A DNA stretch of 37,312 nt from Candidatus Eisenbergiella merdipullorum. GTDB taxonomy: Bacteria > Bacillota > Clostridia > Lachnospirales > Lachnospiraceae. The position numbers and the translations under genes were made by a program. The notes beneath the pieces are model-generated. The model did no database searches. It was not told where the DNA came from and was given only the letters and a program-made list of their open reading frames with translations. The DNA lies in assembly GCA_019118445.1 (NCBI GenBank), contig DWYY01000101.1:1-37312 (forward strand), in the 5' to 3' direction. Shown piece by piece: positions 30,141 through 37,312 of this stretch (position 1 is its first letter; every line of letters starts with the position of its first letter).

Positions 30141-30707
30141 ATGGGAAAAAACATTGCTGTCATTGATGCACAAGGAAACGTTTATGCGTCCACCTGGCCG
30201 AAACGCGCCAGAGGGCTTGTCAAAAGCGGCAGGGCGCGCTTCGTAGATCAGAACAAGATCTGCCTTGTGCGCCCGCCCGGATATTCGGAGGGTAAATGTA
30301 TGGATCATACCGTTGAACAGAAAATGATAAAGGAACCTAAGACAGATGCTCCCAAAGAGGGACAGACCGCCGGTGCGGAAGCTGCCGGCAGCCAGGAAAG
30401 CCCGGATATGTCTTATGTGCTCTGCAAGATCGATGAGATTCTGGCAGGAAATGATGAACTCAAGGCTGCCATCGCGCAGATGGAGAACCTGGATGATACG
30501 CCGGCAGAGGCGCTCAGCCATATGATGGAGGCAAGGGAGATGACCAATCAGAAGTTGATCGTTCTTCTTCAGAACGTTCTGGAAACGGTCAAACCAGACC
30601 CCGCCCTTATCCGTCTGGAAACGGTGACAAATCTTCTTTCCAATGCCGGACTGGAAGAAAATCACAAATTTGATCTTCTGAACCAGACGATCCAGCGTCT
30701 GTTTTGA
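30141..30707 (+). CDS. Small protein with RRXRR-like N-terminal domain
   Basis: A 188-residue protein. The first 45 residues (NIAVIDAQGNVYASTWPKRARGLV, with KSGRARFVDQNKICLV just after) match the pattern of the RRXRR/PLMP domain that starts IscB-type proteins: a short strand VxDxxGxP, then PxRARxLLKSGRAxVV. No RuvC or HNH nuclease follows. Instead there is an acidic linker and a helical C-terminus from about residue 85 (MSYVLCKIDEILAGNDELKAAIAQME), probably a coiled coil. The ATG at 30141 has GGAGG upstream. Similar stand-alone proteins appear to be common in Clostridia, but I know of no assigned function. RNA or DNA binding is the obvious guess. Confidence 0.6.
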   Translation: MGKNIAVIDAQGNVYASTWPKRARGLVKSGRARFVDQNKICLVRPPGYSEGKCMDHTVEQKMIKEPKTDAPKEGQTAGAEAAGSQESPDMSYVLCKIDEILAGNDELKAAIAQMENLDDTPAEALSHMMEAREMTNQKLIVLLQNVLETVKPDPALIRLETVTNLLSNAGLEENHKFDLLNQTIQRLF

Positions 30708-30757
30708 ACGCCTGGAGGCTGACAAAACTATGTCTTTTGGAGTAATTGATTGACTTG

Positions 30758-30791
30758 ACTGCCGCTTCCTGTAAAGAAGCGGCAGTTTTTT
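30758..30791 (+). terminator. Intrinsic terminator just before TM1266-type gene
   Basis: A perfect 11-base stem, ACTGCCGCTTC (30758-30768) with GAAGCGGCAGT (30776-30786), a seven-base loop and six T. It lies 50 bases after the RRXRR-like gene. Only 14 bases separate it from the TTG start of the next gene, with the ribosome site directly after the T-run, leaving no room for a promoter between them. Confidence 0.92.
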
Positions 30792-30805
30792 ATGGAGGTA
30801 ATGCT

Positions 30806-31069
30806 TTGGAAACCCGAGTAGCTGTTATGAGCATCATCGTCGAAAATAATGATACAGTCGGCCAGTTAAATTCCCTTCTCCACGAATACGGGGAATATAT
30901 CATCGGCCGGATGGGAATTCCCTATCGCAAACGAAGGATCAATATCATCAGCATCGCGCTGGACGCGCCGCAGAATACCATTTCCGCGCTGTCCGGCAAA
31001 ATAGGAAAGCTTCCCGGAGTCAGTGTGAAGACGGCCTACTCTGGAGTGATCAGCCATAAGCAGGAATGA
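30806..31069 (+). CDS. TM1266-type iron-only hydrogenase system regulator
   Basis: An 87-residue ACT-like small regulator. The family pattern is clear: ETRVAVMSIIVENNDTVGQLNSLLHEYGEYIIGRMGIPY, here split as ETRVAVMSIIVEN and NSLLHEYGEYIIGRMG, followed by IISIALDAPQNTISALSGKIG and LPGVSVKTAYS. The TM1266 protein of Thermotoga and relatives is named as a regulator in [FeFe]-hydrogenase systems, though its DNA target is not well known. The start is a TTG with GGAGG seven bases before it; a longer reading would run into the terminator stem. No hydrogenase gene is in the window. It must be transcribed through the terminator. Confidence 0.82.
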   Translation: METRVAVMSIIVENNDTVGQLNSLLHEYGEYIIGRMGIPYRKRRINIISIALDAPQNTISALSGKIGKLPGVSVKTAYSGVISHKQE

Positions 31070-31094
31070 GCTTGAGTCATAAGGCCGATCGATC

Positions 31095-34000
31095 TCAGCT
31101 CTCCCACTCCAGATCTGAGGGCGGCAGCGCATCCCCTTTCATCAGACAGATCCGCTCGAACCGCATACCGGAGGCCATCGCGTAAATCTGAACAGTATGG
31201 TCTCCCCGCGCAAGATCCGTTACCGCCATAGGAACCCAGCGGTAAACCTGTTCCGCCTCATATCTCCAAAGGCTGCCGTTTTTATGGCTTTCCGTAGGCT
31301 CAAACACTTCTCCGTCCACTCCGACAAGTACGCGGGCTTCTTCCCCCACGCCAAAACGGCACAGCAGCCAGATCACATAATTTCCGCCCTCCGCATAAAT
31401 CCAATAGTTCAGGCATGGGGCTTCCTTCGCGTCTTCCCATTCTGTCCCGGCATGGCGGAGATACATGGCAAGGCCGCTTCTTCCATAAGTCTCGCCAGCG
31501 CAGTACTGCCATCTGCCGTCTGAAGGATATGCATATTCGCTTTTTGCAAGCGCTGCGGCAGCATTGATCCGGATCATTCCGCTTCTTTCTTCAAAGACTG
31601 CCTTTCCCGCTGACAAATAGTGCTGTGGGCTTACCTGGCCCGCATAACGTTCCGGCCAGTTCACACGATCGCTGACCACCACATTGTCCCGCGGGGTCCT
31701 CATGGCTTCCCAGAACTCCGGACGGGGCTTCAGCTCTGTTTTTCCATAAAATTCTTCCGTCCATCGGCTTATATCCCATTCCTTAGGAAGCTCCTGGCAG
31801 CCCGTCACACCGGCAAGGTTGTTTTCCTTACGCTCTTTCGTATAAATGACGAATCGGGAAAAAGCAAAATACCGGTCCACCGCATGCAGGCAGATCTGAT
31901 GAACGCCCGCGCCCATCCGCGGAAGCTGCACATACAGGCGGTCAACGTTGTTCAGCACGTTTTTCTTCCAATTTCCACGCCATTCGTCTGTAGAAGGCGA
32001 TTCCACGATCTGTACGTCTCCACCGTCCACAGATACGCCGATCCTGATTCTCCCTGTGGAATTCAGAGAAGGGAAGCGGTGGATTTCCAGCAGGAATTCA
32101 CCTTCGCTCACCAGACAGACAAAATAGCGCAGCGGCTCTTCCCACTCTCCCGCTTCCTTTGCTGTCATCCGGCATTCCACCAAGCTGCCCCGGCAGCGTC
32201 CTGCTCTTTTGACCACACAAAACTGCGGAGAAATTTTTTCCGCCGCATCCGCTTCCACACAGACCAGTCCGTCATCCTCTACGCTGCCTTTCAAGTGCGG
32301 GGGCGGCGCGATCAGCCGCACGGGAATCCTCTGTTCCCCGCCGTCGGTCATATTTCTCACCAGAAGGCTTCCGTTCCTGTTTCTTCCCGCATCTTCTGCA
32401 GTCACCAAAATACGTGTCTCCGTGCGCACCGTTCCCCGCTTCTGTGACAGACCGATCCAGTCGGGCGTTTCTATTTCAAAATCAAATTCTCCCTCCCCTC
32501 TGTTTCCAATTTCCAGCCACTTCGCACCGCTGCCTGTAAAGGAAAGTTCTTTTTCTTCATTCCAGAGATTGAGGATCATCCGTCCCTCTCTTCCAACCGG
32601 CTCTTGCAGGTTTTCCGGCAGCGGCGGCGTACAGGCCGGAAGCATTGCCGTCCGCGGCGGCGGATAACTCTCAGGATCCAGGATGCCGTCCCATTTTCCC
32701 TGCGCCATCCGTTTGTTGTAATAAATCAACATTTTCCGTCTGGCATCGTCCAGCTCCCTGGTCTTTCGGACATACTCCGCGGCGGCAGCGTACTTTCCCT
32801 GCCTGCAGACCAGCGTGCTCCTATCTCCATAATACCAGGAAAGATTGGTAAAATACGCCGCATGGATCCGCATCAGCACCAGTTCAAAGAAGGCGTCCCG
32901 CTCCTTTTTGGGCAGTCCCGCATAAATGGCGTTTCCCTTTTCAAACAGCTCATCATATTTGTGGATGCGCACGGCGGCTTCGTCCCCGTAGGCAGTCTGA
33001 GAGAAAGCGTCGTCGTCCATATTTTCAACCTTTCTCACATTGGTGAGCTGGGAAAAATCGTTGAGCAGCTCCGCCACCTGCATCCCGATGCCGTGGGAAA
33101 ATTTCCCGGAAAAATTCCCGGAAAAATTCCGTGCGATCCAGTCCGCCACATAGGCGTCCACGTCCTGCGTCAAGGGACGTTCCCGTTTTCCGGACAAAGC
33201 GGCGAAACGCGGAGTTTCCTCTTTTCCGATCTCCCATGCCAGGCGCAGGAAAAATTCGATTTCCAGCTCCAGCGGCTTCATGGCTCCCACGTTCATCACC
33301 CAGAGCTTCCGGATATCCTCCCGCCAGGCTTTCCCCAGCTCATAGGCTGTATGAGCCAGCGGAATGGAACAGAGGAACACGTAGGACATGCTGGGCGGCG
33401 CCCAGTAGGAATTGTGGTAGTAAACGCCGTTGCCGCCGCGGCGTTTTTTCTCCTTCTCAGAAGGATAACGACGGATATAGCCGTAGTTGTCATTTGCCCA
33501 CACCAGCGTCAGATCCTCCGGCACCTCCAGGCCCGCGTCATACAGATCCAGCACTTCTTTGTAGGGGATGAAAGTCATCATGGTGTCATGGCCCAGGGTT
33601 TCCTTCAGAATCTCCTTCTGATCCCGGATGACCGTTTCCAGCAGCTTCACCTTTGCAGCCTTCCGTTCTTCCTCCGGAAGCTGCATGATGGCTTCTGTCT
33701 CAAAACCGGAATCGTGGATGCCGCGCATGCCAAGTGTATAGCAGACTTCAAAATCCTTGTTCTGTTCCACACTCTCCCGCCAGTATTCCTGCAGGATCTC
33801 CCGGTTCCTTCCGGGGATGGAATAGTCGTACACTGCGTTCTGGTATCCTTTTTTCTCGATCCAGGGCTTCCACTCCCGATAGTTGGAGCGCATCAGCATG
33901 TCGCAGTGGGACGTTCCCACCACGATTCCCATCCGGTCCGCCAGAGCTCCGTTTTCGGGCTTCACGTTAAAAGAGTTGACGTGCATGGCAGGCCAGATAT

Positions 34001-34586
34001 AATTGGCCTTCAGGCGAAGCAGCAGCTCAAACACCTTTTCATAGGTCTTCACCCCGATGGTGTCCTCGCCCATGTGCTTCTTCACCCACCGGTCCAGCTC
34101 CTCTTCATCATTGATGAAAATGCCCCGGTATTCCACAGACGGCCAGTCCGCCTTTTCAAAATCCTCAGAAAGGAAAAATTCCTCCTTCTCCTTCACAGGC
34201 ACATCCGCCCAGAAATACCAGGGGGACACGCCGATCATGCCGCAGAACTCATAAATACCATAGACAGTTCCCCGCCTGTCCGTTCCCGCGATGATGAGAC
34301 GGCCCTCCTGCACATACATCAGATACCCTTCTTTGCGGAGCTTTCCATTTTCCTCATACAGCCCGTAGCGCGAAAGCCTCTCCGTTCCCACTAGCGCGTC
34401 GAAATCCGGAGAAACGCCCATGGTTCCTGCCAGGATTTTCGCTGTCTGATCTGCGTCTTTGTCCGTTTTACCGAATACCTTTTCCAGATCCGTGCACAGG
34501 TTTCCGGCCGCGATCTTTACCGCTTCCGTTTCCCGATCGTTCACCCGGACCGGACAGTCCGATCCCCGTTTCAGATAAAATTTCAT
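31095..34586 (-). CDS. GH115 alpha-glucuronidase
   Basis: A 1163-residue enzyme of family GH115, which removes (4-O-methyl-)glucuronic acid from xylan and its oligosaccharides. Family hallmarks are YRGIFINDEEELDRWV near residue 150, NYIWPAMHVNSFN, GIVVGTSHCDML, MRGIHDSGF, LVWANDNYGYIRRYP, and GGNGVYYHNSYWAPPSMSYVFL. The C-terminal third is beta-rich and may bind carbohydrate. No signal peptide is seen (MKFYLKRGSDCP), so the enzyme is probably cytoplasmic and acts on imported aldouronates, like those taken up by LplABC-type importers. AAGGAG is seven bases before the ATG. The glycerate kinase gene is 46 bases upstream in the same operon. Confidence 0.92.
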   Translation of the reverse strand: MKFYLKRGSDCPVRVNDRETEAVKIAAGNLCTDLEKVFGKTDKDADQTAKILAGTMGVSPDFDALVGTERLSRYGLYEENGKLRKEGYLMYVQEGRLIIAGTDRRGTVYGIYEFCGMIGVSPWYFWADVPVKEKEEFFLSEDFEKADWPSVEYRGIFINDEEELDRWVKKHMGEDTIGVKTYEKVFELLLRLKANYIWPAMHVNSFNVKPENGALADRMGIVVGTSHCDMLMRSNYREWKPWIEKKGYQNAVYDYSIPGRNREILQEYWRESVEQNKDFEVCYTLGMRGIHDSGFETEAIMQLPEEERKAAKVKLLETVIRDQKEILKETLGHDTMMTFIPYKEVLDLYDAGLEVPEDLTLVWANDNYGYIRRYPSEKEKKRRGGNGVYYHNSYWAPPSMSYVFLCSIPLAHTAYELGKAWREDIRKLWVMNVGAMKPLELEIEFFLRLAWEIGKEETPRFAALSGKRERPLTQDVDAYVADWIARNFSGNFSGKFSHGIGMQVAELLNDFSQLTNVRKVENMDDDAFSQTAYGDEAAVRIHKYDELFEKGNAIYAGLPKKERDAFFELVLMRIHAAYFTNLSWYYGDRSTLVCRQGKYAAAAEYVRKTRELDDARRKMLIYYNKRMAQGKWDGILDPESYPPPRTAMLPACTPPLPENLQEPVGREGRMILNLWNEEKELSFTGSGAKWLEIGNRGEGEFDFEIETPDWIGLSQKRGTVRTETRILVTAEDAGRNRNGSLLVRNMTDGGEQRIPVRLIAPPPHLKGSVEDDGLVCVEADAAEKISPQFCVVKRAGRCRGSLVECRMTAKEAGEWEEPLRYFVCLVSEGEFLLEIHRFPSLNSTGRIRIGVSVDGGDVQIVESPSTDEWRGNWKKNVLNNVDRLYVQLPRMGAGVHQICLHAVDRYFAFSRFVIYTKERKENNLAGVTGCQELPKEWDISRWTEEFYGKTELKPRPEFWEAMRTPRDNVVVSDRVNWPERYAGQVSPQHYLSAGKAVFEERSGMIRINAAAALAKSEYAYPSDGRWQYCAGETYGRSGLAMYLRHAGTEWEDAKEAPCLNYWIYAEGGNYVIWLLCRFGVGEEARVLVGVDGEVFEPTESHKNGSLWRYEAEQVYRWVPMAVTDLARGDHTVQIYAMASGMRFERICLMKGDALPPSDLEWES

Positions 34587-34632
34587 TTGCAGTCTCCTTC
34601 TTCTATTCCTGCTGCCTGAAGCGACATATCTG

Positions 34633-35904
34633 TCATGTCCGCAGCAGTAACGCCACATCATTGACATTAGTTCCCGTAGCGCCGGTGATGATCAGGCCGC
34701 CTACGGCCTGAAGCGCGTGGTAGGCATCATTTTCCCGCAGCATCTCTTCGATGTCCAAGCCAAGCGCGCGGAGTTTTCCCGCCGTTTCTCCATCCACCAT
34801 GCCGCCCGCGGCGTCTGTCGGCCCGTCCGTGCCGTCAGAGCCCAGGGAGAACAACAGGACATTTTTCTTTCCATCCAGAAAACGGGAGGCGCTCAGGGCA
34901 AGTTCCTGATTTCTCCCGCCCAGCCCCTTTCCCGTCACCTTCACCACCGTCTCTCCTCCCGCGATCAGGGCGAAGGGCCGCTTATAATCCAGGCTGTCCG
35001 CCAGTAACGCAAGCCTCTCCCCTTCCCTCTTTGCCTCTCCCTCCATGGAATCGGTGAGAAGATACGGATGGTATCCCAGCTCTTTAGCATGCCTGGCCGC
35101 AGCCCTGCATAGCTCCCGGACGCTTCCCACCACGTGATTTTCCACTCGACCGGTTTCCGAGCGTTTCATCGCCCCCGCGTTCCGGATCAGAACGTTTTCC
35201 ACATGCTCCGGAAGCTTCAGCCCATACTTATCCACAATGCAGCATGCCTCCTGTGGATTGCTGTTGTCCGGATAGGTCAGACCGGATGCGATCATATCTT
35301 CGCTTCCGCCCACCACGTCGGAAAGGATGATGGAATAAGCCTTCGCCGTTTTCAGATATCCAGCCAGCTTTCCCCCTTTGATCGCCGACAGCTTCTTGCG
35401 GATCAGATTGATCTCCGTGATTTCCGCGCCGCAGCGGAGAAGCTGTCCCGTCACATCCTGAATATCCGAAAGGGAAAGCCCCTCCTCCGGCAGCTCTAGA
35501 AGGGCGGACCCTCCTCCGGACAGCAGGAACAGGACCGTATCCCCTTCTTCCGCCTCCTGCACAAAATGGACCGCATCCCGTCCCGCCCTGACAGAATTCT
35601 CATCCGGTACGGGATGTCCGGATTCAATGACTGAAAAACGTGGGATCATCCCTTTTGCGTGGCCGTATTTCGTCACCACCAGCCCCTTTTCCAGCCGGGT
35701 TCCCAGCCAGTCTCCGGCTGCCTCTGCCATCACCCATGCCGCCTTTCCGACGGCGAGGACGAATACCCTTCCCTGCAGGTTCAGTCCCTCCAGCGCTTTT
35801 CTCACCGCCCTGTCCGGCAGGACGTCCGCTATGGTTTTTTGAATGATCGTTTCCGCGTGCTGACGAAGGATCTTCCGGTCCTGTTCTTTATCTTCTATTT
35901 TCAT
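34633..35904 (-). CDS. Type 2 glycerate kinase (GckA/MOFRL family)
   Basis: A 423-residue kinase that makes 2-phosphoglycerate from D-glycerate. The N-terminal domain (GLVVTKYGHAKG, then VIESGHPVPDENS and LFLLSGGGSALLE, with EITEINLIRKKLSAIKGGKLA) and the C-terminal MOFRL domain (GGETVVKVTGKGLGGRNQEL, then GSDGTDGPTDAAGG) are both present and complete. The ATG at 35904 has GGAG six bases before it. Longer in-frame starts run through an inverted repeat and are rejected. It is first in an operon with the GH115 gene, so glycerate from uronic acid or C3 metabolism is probably passed to glycolysis. The exact route cannot be seen in this window. Confidence 0.9.
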   Translation of the reverse strand: MKIEDKEQDRKILRQHAETIIQKTIADVLPDRAVRKALEGLNLQGRVFVLAVGKAAWVMAEAAGDWLGTRLEKGLVVTKYGHAKGMIPRFSVIESGHPVPDENSVRAGRDAVHFVQEAEEGDTVLFLLSGGGSALLELPEEGLSLSDIQDVTGQLLRCGAEITEINLIRKKLSAIKGGKLAGYLKTAKAYSIILSDVVGGSEDMIASGLTYPDNSNPQEACCIVDKYGLKLPEHVENVLIRNAGAMKRSETGRVENHVVGSVRELCRAAARHAKELGYHPYLLTDSMEGEAKREGERLALLADSLDYKRPFALIAGGETVVKVTGKGLGGRNQELALSASRFLDGKKNVLLFSLGSDGTDGPTDAAGGMVDGETAGKLRALGLDIEEMLRENDAYHALQAVGGLIITGATGTNVNDVALLLRT

Positions 35905-36176
35905 TTTAATCTCCATTCCGCAGCGTAAGCGACGGGGCGATGCCATCAGAGCAATTTGTGACGCTCCGGCACAAATTGCCGCCTTCCTCCCCGCCGCGCA
36001 GAGAAACCGCATACGTGATCTCTCCGCACCAGCCATCGGCTTCTTTTCCATGGCTTGGCTGAAAGCTGTTCAATATCTCCTTCATAAAGGATGATAGCAC
36101 AGGTTTCGGGGAAAGAGAAGAAAAGACTTTCCAAATCGAAAGGCTGAAACCGTCCTGCGGTCAATTTCCATTACTC
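35905..36176 (-). promoter_or_regulatory. Upstream region of glycerate kinase operon with inverted repeat
   Basis: No gene is supported. A perfect ten-base inverted repeat with a nine-base centre lies at 35951-35979 (GCAATTTGTG...CACAAATTGC), about 50 bases before the kinase start. There is no T-run on either side, so it is either an operator or an mRNA hairpin. A possible -10, TATCAT (36091-36096 on the minus strand), has a weak -35. A 59-codon open frame in the leader has a low-value composition and is not called as a gene. Confidence 0.5.
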
Positions 36177-37148
36177 TTAAAATTTCACAGACACAAAAAC
36201 ATAATTTGCCATCCACTGAGTTATTTCATTTTCAAAGGGGAATATGTCTGAATCAGGCGCGGGAAGTTCATCATATATTTTTGTAAATTTATTTTCTTTA
36301 AATCCGGTATTTTTGCATTTTGTCAGCCATTCCTCTATATCGATAAACTGATCCGTCACCCATTCCGTCTCTCCCTTCTCAACGCCGGAAAGCAATAACT
36401 TCATCCTTTTTTCAGAATTACTGTTTTCGCGGCCTTCTATCAGCGTTTTTGTATAAACAGTACAGCCACCGCTTTTTATCACGCGGTAGGACTCCCGGAA
36501 TCCATCCATCATTTTAGCCTGCATACTTTCATATCCCGCATAGGAAAATACAATGTCAATGGAACCGGACATAACGGGCAGATTTGAGCCGTCGCATGCC
36601 AGATATATCATATCAACAAACGGATTTTTACACTCAGTTGAATAAAAGACTTTATCCCATTTCAGGATCCTGTGGCTTAAATCTGTCATGATGATGGTCA
36701 CAGGCCAATTTATTTTTTCTATCTGGCGTTTAATCCCCTGGCCTGTCCCGCAGGCCATGTCCAGGATTACTTTTGGACGTCACTTCTCAAGTATATTCCA
36801 GATTATATCTGATTCATTTCGCCCTCTGTCATAATTGGGATTTCTCGCCCAGTGATGCTCATGCAGATATTCGTTGTAGTTACGGAAAGACAACGACCAT
36901 TGTTCTCCGGGGATTTCTCTTGTTTTAAAATCCAAAACGCCGTCAACCATTTTATATTTGTGATCATTGTCGCACTCAAAAGAAAAGCTGTTGTCATCGC
37001 TCTTTTTCAGCTTCATTTTTCTGCGGCATTTAGGACATATGAGAATTTTATTTAGAAACATTAATTTCCTGTCCACGCTGCCGGCTTCTTCGATATAATC
37101 TCCGCCCTCTAAAATATTGTTTATAGATATTTTAAATATCCATGACAT
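36177..37148 (-). pseudogene. Zinc-ribbon SAM methyltransferase with in-frame TGA
   Basis: A class I methyltransferase gene interrupted by one TGA at 36780-36782. The first part holds a four-cysteine zinc-ribbon (LICPKCRRKMKLKK, then FECDNDHKYKMVDGVLDF), as in RlmA-like enzymes. After the stop the same frame continues RPKVILDMACGTGQG, the SAM-binding motif I, then MTDLSHRIL, and FSYAGYESMQAKMMDGF, to a normal end. The true start may be ATG at 37061 (AGGA before it), just ahead of the zinc-ribbon. The region is more AT-rich than its neighbours, suggesting transfer. A restart at the ATG within DMACGTG would lose the zinc-ribbon but keep motif I. Confidence 0.75.
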
Positions 37149-37215
37149 ATTTAAGAGGGTCTCAATATCAGGCAGGGAAACCCCGGTATCACATAGTTAA
37201 AGATATTGGTGTCAT

Positions 37216-37312
37216 TCAATCAATCTTGCCGATAAAGCGGTAGAAGATTTCTACCTCCTGTTCCCTGCTTCCGTCCTCACCTTTGACCGCTTCATGGACA
37301 ACGATTTTTTCA
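37216..37312 (-). CDS. C-terminal end of a serine recombinase (DUF4368-like), partial
   Basis: The window ends inside a minus-strand frame whose last 32 residues read EKIVVHEAVKGEDG, then SREQEVEIFYRFIGKID and TGA. This is the typical end of serine recombinases with a DUF4368 region (KIxVHExxxxxGxxxQxVxIxYxFVG). The catalytic part would lie beyond base 37312. It suggests a mobile element starting at or past the right edge of the window, next to the broken AT-rich methyltransferase gene. Confidence 0.6.
   Translation of the reverse strand, partial: EKIVVHEAVKGEDGSREQEVEIFYRFIGKID

Noticed and set aside
32604-34394. A 596-codon plus-strand frame opposite the GH115 gene
   Set aside because: The opposite strand carries clear GH115 motifs over the same bases; the plus frame has low-value composition (many H, R, P, L, F) and no start signal.
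35906-36100. A 64-codon minus-strand frame before the glycerate kinase gene
   Set aside because: It spans the inverted repeat, has no recognisable protein features, and its ribosome site spacing is poor.
36780-36782. TGA read as selenocysteine in the methyltransferase
   Set aside because: The position is a linker before motif I, with no catalytic reason for selenocysteine and no clear hairpin straight after it.
1-37312. tRNA, rRNA, CRISPR arrays and complete insertion sequences
   Set aside because: None was recognised on either strand by reading; a covariance-model search would be needed to exclude small RNAs.

Overview
The window looks like chromosomal DNA of a gut-type Firmicute, most likely class Clostridia, family Lachnospiraceae. 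The evidence is moderate GC content, strong GGAGG ribosome binding sites, LplABC-type sugar importers, a GTPase-NYN fusion protein, HxlR and PocR-AraC regulators, and many genes cut short by deletion. The genus cannot be fixed from the sequence. No rRNA, tRNA or CRISPR array was seen.

Region 1 (1-9.9 kb, minus strand). One apparent operon begins with a TetM/EF-G-like translational GTPase fused to a C-terminal YacP/Rae1-like NYN nuclease domain. It continues with overlapping or abutting junctions into jetA, jetB and jetC, which encode the condensin part of a Wadjet/MksBEF-type complex. No jetD (the Toprim nuclease subunit) follows. Instead there is a 38-codon stump of a different ATPase, cut right after its Walker A motif, and then a TPR lipoprotein. 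A decayed serine-recombinase tail lies just upstream of the operon.

Region 2 (10.1-18.5 kb). This holds a peptide-antibiotic (Bcr/Cpr/lantibiotic type) ABC exporter with two permeases and a small lipoprotein, divergent from an OmpR-type response regulator and histidine kinase. A tandem direct repeat between them is a likely regulator site. Beyond lie a frameshifted vanZ-like gene, a secreted lipoprotein, a deletion-fused two-component remnant and an orphan gene with a YHGS motif.

Region 3 (18.5-23.3 kb). An FAD-dependent oxidoreductase gene is divergent from a PocR-AraC regulator. The regulator gene is followed by a Gfo/Idh/MocA stump and a MATE stump that meet head to head at a deletion junction. 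Next comes an HxlR - PPC/DUF296 - nitroreductase operon with a cluster of AAGTAT half-sites, and a YbaK/ProX-type deacylase.

Region 4 (23.2-36 kb). This is a glucuronide and aldouronate use region: an LplA/LplB/LplC-type ABC importer, a Loop-1-type GH2 beta-glucuronidase, a GH115 alpha-glucuronidase without signal peptide, and a type 2 glycerate kinase. An AraC regulator next to the importer is broken at a run of nine C, so it may be phase-variable. Between the sugar genes sit an RRXRR-like small protein (resembling the N-terminus of IscB-type proteins), which has a decayed duplicate of its own start, and a TM1266-type regulator whose leader carries an intrinsic terminator.

Region 5 (36.2-37.3 kb). 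An AT-rich zinc-ribbon methyltransferase is interrupted by one in-frame TGA, and the window ends inside the C-terminus of a serine recombinase, suggesting that a mobile element begins there.
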